Below, piece by piece: positions 1 through 8,759 of a DNA stretch of 64,000 nt (positions are counted from its first letter, which is position 1; each line of letters begins with the position of its first letter). The position numbers and the translations under genes are program-made. Under the pieces are notes generated by a model. The model was given only the letters and a program-made list of their open reading frames with translations, did no database searches and had not been told where the DNA came from. Source of the DNA: Glebionis coronaria. Taxonomy: Eukaryota; Streptophyta; Magnoliopsida; Asterales; Asteraceae. The stretch lies in NCBI GenBank assembly GCA_025667525.1, contig CM046879.1:360982639-361046638 (forward strand), read 5' to 3'.

Positions 1-2
1 AT

Positions 3-1396
3 GAATTGCAGGAAGAACTTGCAGCAAAGAAAAATTTGTTAGAAGCTAAAAGGATACAGCAAGAATGGAACATACAAGAGTATGATAGGATTCAAGATGA
101 GATACATGCAAGTGAGCTTCTTGCAGACTAATTAATAGATGAAGAAAAAGATGCGTATGATGAAGAAGAGAAATCAAGATTTATTGATGATCTGGTAAGG
201 GAGCAACAAAGATTCTTTGCTGAAAAGAGAAGGTAAGAAAGGATTAAGCCTCCAACTATTATGCAGATTAGAAATCAAATGATGAAATTTCTAAAGAAAG
301 TAAAAGGATTGACTCATATTTAGCTGGTCAAGAAGAATTTTGAAGAAATCAAGACTTTGTATGAGCAAAGTAAGAGGACTAAATTGAATTTCGTTGAGAT
401 TGGATCTGAAGCAGACAAGAAAGCTGTTGAAGAATTCAAGAAACGTCTACAACAACAAAGACAATTTGGTAGTACTCCTAGAATTGAGCCAAGTACTGCA
501 GAACCTACAAGTACATCTCCACCTATCAAGACCACTTATGTGAGGAAAAATAGAAAGGAGAAAGTAAGTTCAAGGGAGGAAGAGACTGCTCAAAGGATGA
601 ATACAGGAGTTGAAACTCAAGGTATTGCTCAGACTGAAAATGTACAAGCAGTACATACACAGTCAACAGTACATACTGAGGAAACGGTACATACAAGCTT
701 GGAAGATGGTTCAACAGAACTTGAAAGAATTTCCAAGAGTGATAAAAAGAAAAGATCAACAAAGCTAAAGAAGAAAGCTAAGAGAGCTAAGACTACAGCA
801 GAAGATAGTGATGATGATGAGATCTTAATGAAGTACTTGAAGATTGTGAACTTTGAAGATCAATGTTTTGATACAGAGATTTTTGGAAAAAGAGCATCCA
901 TTGTTAAGTGGATTTACTCTACAGATCAAGGACTTGAAGCTCATGGAACTCAAAGATCTGATGGCACAAAAAGGATATTCAGACTTTTGGAAGATATTCT
1001 TCACATTCTGGATAGACAAGATATTTAAGATCTTGTAAGGTTAGTTGAAGATGCCAGTGCAGGTAAAACTGAAGTATCACTATTATATAGAGAATTTCTC
1101 TTTATGTATGAGCCACACAAATGTGATCAAGAAATGTTGAAGGAATTAGAGAATCAGGTTCCTAGTTACTGGAGATATTACAGGTCATGTGGATTGCATA
1201 TTCTGGATGTAGATGATGTTACATATATATGCTGCAAGAGAAGACTTACCCCTTCAAAAGGAAATTGTTGGAAAGGATGTTAGAACAACAATTAGAAGTT
1301 ACAGAAGAGTCTACTGATGCTTTGGAGTTGATCTGAATGGTTAAACAACAAATCAAGGATTTGAAAGATGAGGAAGAAGCTGAGAAAGAATCTTAA
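3..1396 (+). pseudogene. Copia accessory ORF (aORF), C-terminal part, broken
   Basis: One frame runs from position 3 with stops at 129-131, 234-236, 321-323 and 1026-1028, then shifts frame near 1220-1270 and ends at the TAA at 1394-1396. It encodes a charged helical stretch (KPPTIMQIRNQMMKFLKKV near 245-300), a Ser/Thr/Lys-rich linker, and a C-terminal domain with RQDI*DLVRLVED, YWRYYRSCGLHIL and a tail MLEQQLEVTEESTDALEL. The same domain order and the motif DREDLVDLWRLLE..WRLY occur in element H at 20147-20600, so this is the homologous post-pol ORF. Its function is unknown to me. Several stops can be read as CAA or CAG changed to TAA or TAG. It is not expressible as one protein. Confidence 0.75.
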
Positions 1397-1458
1397 GTGT
1401 TTGACTTTCAGTCACACTTCATAAATGGTTCTCAGTTCACCATGTCTAACACACATAA

Positions 1459-1768
1459 GAACTGGCTAGTCCATAAGCAAATGGTTTTTAGTAAAGACTT
1501 ATCAAATCCGTTGAAAGCTGATAGTTTGTAAAAATTATATGGTTCTAACTCACCTTATTTTGAGACAAAGAGTTGGCTAGTCCTAGAAAAATGGTACTAG
1601 GTAAAGACTTCATCAATCCGTTGATGGTTGACAATTTACCAAAAATTGTAAGGTTTTCATTACACCTTATTCATTGTGAATAAAGTATTGGCTATTCCGG
1701 AGTGTACGGCTAACTGGTAAAGAATTTATCAAATCCGTTGATAGCTGGTGATTTGTTAAAAATCAAGA
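1459..1768 (+). repeat. Three degenerate tandem units, about 113-bp period
   Basis: Units begin near 1461 (ACTGGCTAGTCC), 1572 (GTTGGCTAGTCC) and 1686 (TATTGGCTATTCC). Each contains TAAAGA(C/A)TT.ATCAA(A)TCCGTTGA followed by a T/A-rich tail. They lie between the accessory ORF and the 3' LTR of the Copia element. No coding capacity is seen. Confidence 0.7.
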
Positions 1769-2183
1769 AGCCAATACAGATTGGTGTTTGTTGTTAACTA
1801 TTTTATTTCAGGTATGAAGATTGCAGACAAAGAAGTCTTAAAAGATATAATACTTAGAAGGTTTTGTTATCATCAAATCAAGTGGAAGATTTATGATCAA
1901 GAGTTCAAGAACTAAACTCAAGAAGACAATACTAATGCTGCAAAGATGAATGAATGTTTAGAAGACACAAGAAGATCATAGTTTGAAGACAAAGATGATG
2001 CTCATAATGTTTGAAGATTGTCTTATCACAAGAAGATCTACATTTGAAGTGTTTGGCAACATTCAGTTGGATACAAATACAAACTACCAAGTTCAATCCA
2101 AGGATGAAGGAAAGACTGAAGACATGTATTTCTAATACATCCAGTACAAGAGAAACAAGAAGACAACAAGTTATCATTTCTTG

Positions 2184-2196
2184 TTTAGGGGAGGAT
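2184..2196 (+). promoter_or_regulatory. Polypurine tract of the 5'-most Copia element
   Basis: TTTAGGGGAGGAT lies immediately before the LTR start at 2197. The reverse complement of 20044-20056 in element H gives the same tract next to its 3' LTR. This is the expected plus-strand primer for reverse transcription. Confidence 0.8.
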
Positions 2197-2679
2197 TGTT
2201 GGGAATTATTTGTTAAGTGTCAAGTACCGTTTGTGTTATGCAAGTATTGTTAGTGTTATGCAAGTACTGTTAGTGTTATGTAAGTACCGTTAGTGTTAAT
2301 GCGGTACATAGTAAGTACTGCTACTTATAAAGTAAGTACTGCTATGGTGATTAGGACGAATATATCTTTGTATAAGATATGTCATAGTTATAGTTAGAGT
2401 ATATCTAAATAGTTAGAATATTGATAATATATCGTCTGTGATATAGTTATCTTTATAGAATATTCTAAGGTTTCTAGGGTTCCTTACTCTATAAAAGGAA
2501 CATAGGTACAATGTCTTTCATGTACCTCATTCAAGTCGATTAATAAGAGAATCGAATAGTTAAAAGTAATTCTGTTCTTCTATGCTTTATAAGTTTGATT
2601 CCGCATAACTTATTTAGTATTAGTAAGAGTGCTCAAAGTGTTTTAGTTTGATTACAAACTATTATACTAATTCTTAACA
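2197..2679 (+). repeat. 3' LTR of the 5'-most Copia element
   Basis: It has TGTT...AACA ends and is 483 bp long. U3 starts with a roughly 20-bp tandem repeat built on AAGTACTGTTAGTGTTATG (about 2218-2345; four tandem units, then two more AAGTACTG copies). A TATA box (TATAAAAG) is at 2490-2497. The repeated word AAGTAC also recurs in the accessory ORF of the same element (470-705). Confidence 0.85.
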
Positions 2680-2914
2680 GAATATATATCCAACCAAAGG
2701 GATCAACAAAGTTAGGTTTAAAAATAGGGTTCTCGATTCCATTATAAGCATAACCCTCCCCATAATAACTATTGCTTTGATTACATAAATAAGTATCATG
2801 TGGACCACCACAATTAGAACAAGGCGAATAATTAGCGTTGGTGGTTCGTTGTTGCAACATCTCCAACATGGAACGAGTATCCATGTGTAACAAGGTGGCC
2901 GAATGTATATACAA
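2680..2914 (-). pseudogene. gag remnant with zinc knuckle (element A)
   Basis: The minus-strand frame contains CSNCGGPHDTYLC, a CX2CX3HX4C zinc knuckle of the type found in the three other Gypsy gag genes here (9675, 37647 and 55479 regions). Downstream residues Y/N/G-rich then IFKPNFVDPFGWIY are cut at 2680 by the Copia LTR. The retrotransposon-gag core that should precede the knuckle is absent. Only this fragment of nucleocapsid sequence remains, and it is non-functional. Confidence 0.7.
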
Positions 2915-3139
2915 GTGAATGACGTTTAAAGCTTCCTCGGGGAAGGAAGTAATACATCTATTGTGGTATGGTTACACACGTGTAAGTAAACTCGAGGAGC
3001 GAGAGAGGAGCTCTCGGTCGACTTTTGAGAGAAGAGATTATCTCTCTCGAGGTGCGATAATTAATATCCACAAGAAAATATATAGATATGTAGTACTAAT
3101 TCAGTGGCAAACCACTCACTACTATCGCCTTTAAAAGAC

Positions 3140-3230
3140 CCAAAAGGAAGCGGAGAAACGAGGCGGCGCGTAGCACTTAAGAGACTGCTTCTTTAGAATG
3201 TGAAATACACTCGCCTTATACCCCCCACAC
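3140..3230 (-). other. Conserved 5' leader block, copy in element A
   Basis: On the minus strand it reads GGGTATAAGGCGAGTGTATT..., then TCTTAAGTGCTACGCGCC followed by GCCTCGTTTC. The same block lies in D (36288-36372) and E (54108-54190). A position between primer site and gag suits a packaging or dimerisation signal, but that is inference. Confidence 0.55.
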
Positions 3231-3720
3231 AGTCGCCTCTTTCTCATGTTCAAGTAGATTGCAGTATTTATCTATTGTGCCTTAATTAAAGTTTATCGAT
3301 ACACGTAAGTGGCACCGGAACGCCGCCACAAACGGTGTATTACAATGCAATACTTATGGAAGTAGGTAACTTGGTTGTTCGTATCTACGTATATGTATTT
3401 ACATATAATAATATATCAAAAATATTTTTGTATTTATTTGATTTTTTTAGAAAAATATAATATGTACGTAAAAATGATTGAAAACAATATATACAATATA
3501 TTTTTGGTGTGATCTATTAGGAAAAATATTACTTTTGTATTTTTTATTTTTTTTGGTTCAATTCTTTAGGAAAAGAATTGATTTTTATGATTTTTAATTT
3601 TTTATATATTTTTAATTTTTTTTTATTTTTTATGTTTTTTATTTAACAAAAATAACGTTCACAAAGTGAACGGATCCCAAAATCCAATACGTCTCACTCG
3701 AAACCGTTAATCTTCACGAA

Positions 3721-3740
3721 AAGAACCGGCAGCGGCGCCA
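3721..3740 (-). promoter_or_regulatory. Primer binding site, tRNA-Asp type (element A)
   Basis: The minus strand begins TGGCGCCGCTGCCGG. Plant tRNA-Asp primer sites begin TGGCGCCG(T)TGCCGGGGA, so this differs by a substitution and in the tail. It sits two or three bases inside the LTR end. The following 70 bases match the start of the leader of element B. Confidence 0.75.
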
Positions 3741-3742
3741 TT

Positions 3743-6700
3743 TAATATTTCACTTTTTAGTTCATAATTCCCAACTCAAAACGAATTGATTGTCCAAAAT
3801 ATATTAAGTCCACAAATTGTTTTTGGTTTTAGATTTTATAAGATTTTTGGTAATCTAGGTCTAATTCAACTAAGCACGTAAAAAGATGTAAAATATTATC
3901 ACTACGTAACCGTATTATTCTAAAACAAATTGCACAAACCAGAATTAATGCAAAATATACAAGTAAAAAATGCACAATATGAAAATTTGCCAAAAATGTA
4001 AAGTATGTAATGTACAAGGACTGGAAATGTAAATTTTCAAACTAAAAGGACTGAAATGAAAATTGTAACAAACTATAACCAAAAGTGTAACAAATTGTAA
4101 AACTATCAACGTAATGTGTAACTAACTTGTTAATCCAAGGACTAAAGTGAAAACCCTAAAAAACTTAATTAATAAAAGTTGATTATACAAATCCCTAAAG
4201 TTTAGGGACCTAATTGCAATTATATCTAACACTTAACCAAAAACGGGTAATACACCTTCAATAAGCTGGAACTTAAGCTCTAGTTCACCAAATAAGCTAA
4301 TTCTTGTTTCAAAAGTCTTATAATGCAAAAATACCTAGCCAGTTTCAAGGAATTAAGCTGAGATTGATTAAAAGTTAAATAAGCTAATTTGTAATAAGCA
4401 CTTTTTAAGAGATCTGATTAATGGAATAAGCACTAAGGCTGATTTGCTCAAAACGTGTTCATTAGCTCAAATTAGGAAGACCTATCCAAGAATTTCTCAA
4501 AAAGCTCAACTGAATAAGCAGAAAAATCCAATAAGCTGTTTTGGCTTATATTGACTCTCGTTGACCAGAATTTTGACCAAAAGCTCAAAAGTTCCAAAAC
4601 CTCTTAAAATCAGTTGGGCAACAAAATTATGCAAAAAAAATCACTAGATTTATAAAGAGGATTAATGGTAAATGCTAAACAGAATAGTCCTTATCACAAA
4701 AACTAAGCTTTGATCAAAAGCGTATTCTTGGGCTTATTTCTTGCTGATTATGGAGAAGTGTATGGTCTACCTTAAATGAATGTGAAGCTTATGCTATGAA
4801 CTACACTCAGCTATTTGAATCAATTCCTAAATTCCACTAACAAAGAAATGGCAAGGGTTTGAATCTAGCATGTGTTAGCTGTCAAAATGGACCCAAAGTG
4901 TTTTAGAGCAGTTTTCCTGTTTGACCGTTTATTTGACTACAAAATCTTTGAAAATTACTTACAAAAGTCTAGTGAACAGGTGTAAACAAGATTGACTCCA
5001 AAATTCTTGCTAAAACTCAAATTCGGCACTAATCCAAACACTGGTTATGAGGTAAATTTGAAAAGTTTACAAAGGATTATGAAGAATAAGCTAGTGAATC
5101 AAGTAATAACCTATCAAACTATCTTAGATACATCATGTAAACCACAAAGCAAGCAAGAACAGTTACTAACACTATGGAACTAAGAATCTAGCATGAATGC
5201 TACTCCTCAATCACTGAATATCAAGATTATCAAAGCTACTAAGAAATATAATTGTAGAATCAAACTTCAATCTAGAAAATCATATCAGTCACATCAAAAC
5301 TCTCACAAATCAATCAGCAGCAAGCAATTAAACTAGAAAACTAGGAATTTAGCATGCATCAACATTTAGTGGAAAGTAAATGAGAAAATAGGACTTTTTA
5401 GCAAGAAGACTCCTTTGATGGAGTAATGAGCGCTGAGCTTACTAATTACACTACCATTAACCACAATCAACAATCTATAATCCAACTTTCATCACCAATA
5501 TCATTAGTCTGATCTACTCTACATCAAGTCTAAGTTCTGGCTAGAAATGGCAAGGACTTGAACTAGAACAGCTTATGATAACAAGATAAGCACTCCAAAT
5601 CATCAAACAAACTCCATTGATCAAGTTTGATCAATGGAAGAACAAGGTAGCAGTGTATAGAATGAATGTAGTAATATTAGAGAGTGTTGAGTGAACTGTG
5701 AAGTAAATTCTTTATTAATGGAAGAAGGTAGTTACAAAAATGGTTACAACAATCTAACAAACTATCTCAAGTGGTTGTCAATCACTTGAGAAGTTTCTAA
5801 CTGACTGATTTCTAACTGAGTGAAGAGAGAATTAAAAGTGTGTGTGAATTTCACATTTTTTCTACGTACAAGAAATGAGAAGATAACAGGGTATTTATAG
5901 ACTAGCAATGAGCTGTAGGAGAGGTAGGTGATGTGTCCTAGCCAATGGGAGGTTGCCAGGTGTCGAATTCTTCAAATCCATTCTTCATGTGTTCTTCCCA
6001 ATTTGGGGGATTTTGATCCTTATGATGAATTGTTAATTAACCACTTGGAATGTGTTCGTCTCTTCATAACGACCATTTTTGCTGTTGAAAGTTCTTCATG
6101 AGAGTGTCTCCTTCGTGTTATGCGTTCTGGGAAGAGATGTGCCACGTGTCTTGTTTGTATTGGATGTGAAAGAGTCACATGGATCATTATCTTGTTATTG
6201 AAATTTGATTGCTTAAATGCTGCTAGTAGTGGTACTGTGAAGATACTTCTCACTCTTCATTTAATAAGGCACACTTGGCAATCCATGTATTCATTTTCGT
6301 GGATTCTTATTGGTTGATTTGCTTGTCACACGGATTAAGCCATATTTAAGTTCCAGAATTGGCTGATTATGTCCCTCTAGTAATCAGCTTCTTTGCTTGA
6401 ACTAAGAACTTCACAAACTTGTCTTATTTGGCCCTTTTGACTTCATACTTGAATAATTATGAACCCTTGACTTGTTGACTTGAACTTTGACCATGTTTGA
6501 CTTTATTCTTGACTTTTCCAACTTTGCACTTTTAGTCCTTCTACTTTGAAAGTTGTCAAGAAAGGTCCTTTGACTTTGTTTGACTTGTCACTTTTCATCC
6601 TTCTTTTGTCTTTTCTTCATCAATATTGGCTTGATTTACTTGTTTGCTTCATATGTGTATCTTTTTACCTACACAAGCACAAACAACAAAGTATACTCAT

Positions 6701-6790
6701 AATACTGCTTTTATAAATCAAAATCAAGTATTTTACTTTGTGTTTTAGGGTTAAATATGATATAATTGATATGAGATTTCACTCATATCA
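3743..6790 (-). repeat. 5' LTR of element A (about 3.05 kb)
   Basis: On the minus strand it begins TGATATGAGTG at 6790 and runs to the primer site. A TATA box (TATAAATA) is at 5899-5892. The inner end lacks the usual CA. The LTR is rich in the word AATAAGCT (GCTTATT in the sense direction), mainly 4250-4830, which is also reiterated in the LTR of element E. No protein is supported in this stretch; the small ORFs at 4992-5183 and 6120-6317 show no family signature. Confidence 0.7.
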
Positions 6791-6795
6791 CTGAG

Positions 6796-6800
6796 CCTAT
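6796..6800. repeat. Target-site duplication CCTAT, left copy (element B)
   Basis: CCTAT before the 5' LTR at 6801 matches CCTAT at 15660-15664 right after the 3' LTR. This proves a single complete insertion event. Confidence 0.9.
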
Positions 6801-6931
6801 TGATAGGTGTGTAAACACCCATCCTTTTTACCACTTAATTACAATAATAACCGAGCCAAAACGTGTATTTTATGTCTTTTATGTCGGAATTATGCGTGGT
6901 TTGTGTTTTTGTTGTGATTTAGGACGAAAAA

Positions 6932-7123
6932 GTGAAAAGTGGAGAAAACACAGGCATTCACGGGCTTTTATCGAAGAAAAAGATGAAAGACGAAGTCAAG
7001 AAGTCAAGAGTGCAAAAAGAACGGAAGTCCAAGACCAATTCTGAAGATATATCAAAGAAAAAGTCAAAAGACGGAAGTTTACTAAAAGCCGAAGAACTCA
7101 AGTCTTATTTATTGAAGAATTAA
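6932..7123 (+). CDS. Lysine-rich LTR ORF, 63 aa (unknown)
   Basis: This small ORF lies in U3 upstream of the TATA box. About a third of its residues are Lys or Arg, with clusters such as SKKKMKDEVKKSR and SKKKSKDGSLLKAEELKS. The same frame is open at 14110-14301 (3' LTR), at 19059-18751 (minus, 102 aa, solo LTR) and at 47787-47584 (minus, 67 aa, LTR F), even though the last two LTRs are clearly diverged. I know no named family. It could be a real small basic protein made from the 3' end of the transcript, or A-rich DNA that happens to be open. No start-site or expression evidence is visible. Confidence 0.35.
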   Translation: MKSGENTGIHGLLSKKKMKDEVKKSRVQKERKSKTNSEDISKKKSKDGSLLKAEELKSYLLKN

Positions 7124-7265
7124 AAGCCGAGATTAAAGAAATCCCGAGCCAAAAGTCATTAAAGTCCAAGATTAACAAAAGATTAAGAAGGGAAGGACTT
7201 AAAGGTGCAATTAAGAAGAAAGGAAGGAGGGGAGGAAGCTTCCTCTAACCATCTCCCTAATCTAC

Positions 7266-7273
7266 TATAAATA
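7266..7273 (+). promoter_or_regulatory. TATA box in element B 5' LTR
   Basis: CTACTATAAATAGG is repeated in the 3' LTR at 14440-14452. It is the most promoter-like sequence in the LTR and marks the U3-R boundary about 30 bp downstream. Confidence 0.6.
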
Positions 7274-7768
7274 GGATCATCTAGTTTCATTTTTTTCTTT
7301 GTTGGCTAAGGTGACAATTAGTCTTCCACCCATTTAATTTCTTGCTCTTTAAATACATGTCAATTTAAATACTTGTCTTGCACTTTTAATACCTTTTAAT
7401 TTCCAAGTAAGTGTTCTTTAATTTTCTTGTTTCTATCTCTCATTCTACCTTTCTTTCTATGCTTTAATATTTGTTTACATGCTTATTGTCTTGCTTATTT
7501 GATTAAAGATTATGTTTTTTTGCTTTTGATTGTTTGGGATCATTGATTTTTATAGCTTATTTGTTTTCATCTTAAAGTTTCTTAAGTTTTTATAAAAGTT
7601 ATTTTTATATTAAGTCTGTTTTTCGTAAATCCTTTTCATTTCGTGTTTTAAAAGTCTTTAAATTTTAGCTCATTAGCTTTTTCTTATACGGTTTTGTTTA
7701 GGATTTTATACTTGTGCTTATTTGATTTATAGCTTATTTGTTTAGCTTATTTTCATTTTCCTTCACTG

Positions 7769-8155
7769 TATTCCGATCTGGTTGATCGGAAAAGGGTTTA
7801 TTATTCCGACCATAGCTTCATTTGCTTGGTCGGAATAGGGTTTGTAGTATTCCGATTGGGAGCGGTTCTAACACTCCGATCAAGGGTAAGTGTGGTATTC
7901 TGATCAGTCTAGTGACAGTATTCCGATCGGGAGCCCTCTCCACATTCCGATTGGAGGGTTTGACATATTCCGATCTGGGTGTCTTGTGGTATTCCGATCA
8001 GGAGTCTACTCCATCATTCCGATCAAAAGGTAAGTACATTCCGACAAACATTCCGATCTGTAAGGTAAAGATCATTCCGATCGGAGGTGACAGCATTCCG
8101 AATGAGAGGTTTGTGTACATTTCGATTGAGGTCTGATCTGAATATATTCCGACGG
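7769..8155 (+). repeat. Array of about 17 ATTCCGATC-like words
   Basis: The words ATTCCGATC, ATTCCGATT, ATTCCGACC and close variants recur every 20-25 bp, separated by unrelated spacers such as GGGAGC, AAGGTAAG and GGAGGTGACAG. The array is repeated in the 3' LTR (14947-15353) and, in reverse orientation, in the solo LTR at about 17787-18200. In LTR F (46579-47010) the core is kept but the flank has changed to give TATTCCGAATAGG. Confidence 0.85.
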
Positions 8156-8513
8156 TGAGTTTGTTTTAGTGTTTTGTCTTGTTTAAATTTTAAGTTTACG
8201 CTTTAGTACTTTGTCAAATTTTAATTCTCGTCACGCTTTTAAATTCCCGTCATTTAGTTATTTTACTTTTCAAAGTTTTTAAATATTGCACCATTTAATT
8301 TTAATTAGACTTAGATTTAATTTCTCGCCATTTATTTTAACACCATTTTACTTTTACGGCATTTACTTTTAAGTCTCGCACTTTTTAATATACTACAACG
8401 ACAAAAATTTGTTTCACCAAAGAACAATTAAGTCACACATAGTAGAACCTAGATCAATTCGATTAGATTGGTACAACGATAATTTTTAACCTGAGTAAAA
8501 TCGAGTTATCAAA

Positions 8514-8528
8514 TGGCGCCGCTGCCGG
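8514..8528 (+). promoter_or_regulatory. Primer binding site, tRNA-Asp type (element B)
   Basis: TGGCGCCGCTGCCGG starts two bases after the LTR. A hairpin CGTTCAC-TT-GTGAGCG follows at about 8584-8600, and its counterpart in element A pairs perfectly around a TTT loop. Confidence 0.85.
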
Positions 8529-8759
8529 CTCTTTTCGTAAAGATTAACGGTTTTCTGTGAGAGACGCGTTGCTTTTTGGGATCCGTTCACTTGTGAGCGT
8601 TATTTTTCTTGCATAAAAAATTCAAAAAATCATATAAATAAAAATTGCTAAAAATCCATAAAAATTAAAAATTGTTAAAAATCCAAAAAGATTTTATCTT
8701 TATTGTGTATATATATTGTCTTTGCGTTTGGTTTTGTTTTCTTTTGCCTTTGTAGGTGT

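Larger units (their letters stand above)
1..2679 (+). mobile_element. Ty1/Copia retrotransposon, 3' part (accessory ORF, PPT, 3' LTR)
   Basis: The window opens inside the 3' half of a Copia element. A broken accessory ORF is followed by about 800 bp of non-coding DNA, a polypurine tract and a 483-bp LTR that starts TGTTGGGAAT and ends TTCTTAACA. The PPT and LTR start closely match those of the full Copia element H at 19542-31417, which shows the orientation and the superfamily. The sequence right of 2679 is the gag remnant of a Gypsy element on the minus strand, so this Copia element was inserted into it. GAATA at 2680-2684 would be one target-site copy. The 5' LTR, gag and pol lie left of the window. 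Confidence 0.85.
2680..6790 (-). mobile_element. Athila-like Ty3/Gypsy element A, 5' portion, truncated by the Copia insertion
   Basis: Read on the minus strand this holds a 5' LTR (6790 to about 3743), a tRNA-Asp-type primer site (3740-3721), a leader of about 0.8 kb, and a remnant of gag ending where the Copia LTR begins at 2679. The leader contains motifs shared with elements D and E (3225-3140) and, just after the primer site, motifs shared with B. The N-terminal 250 or more residues of gag seem deleted, because the zinc knuckle comes almost directly after the leader. CTGAG at 6791-6795 would be its outer target-site copy. Confidence 0.75.
6801..8511 (+). repeat. 5' LTR of element B (1711 bp)
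   Basis: It starts TGATAGGTGTG and ends GAGTTATCA. A TATA box (TATAAATA) is at 7266-7273, so R-U5 is about 1.2 kb. U3 carries a lysine-rich ORF (6932-7123) and R-U5 carries an array of ATTCCGATC-like words (7769-8155). Compared with the 3' LTR it has about 57 bp extra near 8170 and lacks about 26 bp inside the word array near 8095. Confidence 0.92.

Noticed and set aside
7769..8155. Regularly spaced short repeats resembling a CRISPR array
   Set aside because: The word is only nine bases, spacers are part of the repeated LTR, and the context is a plant retrotransposon without cas genes.
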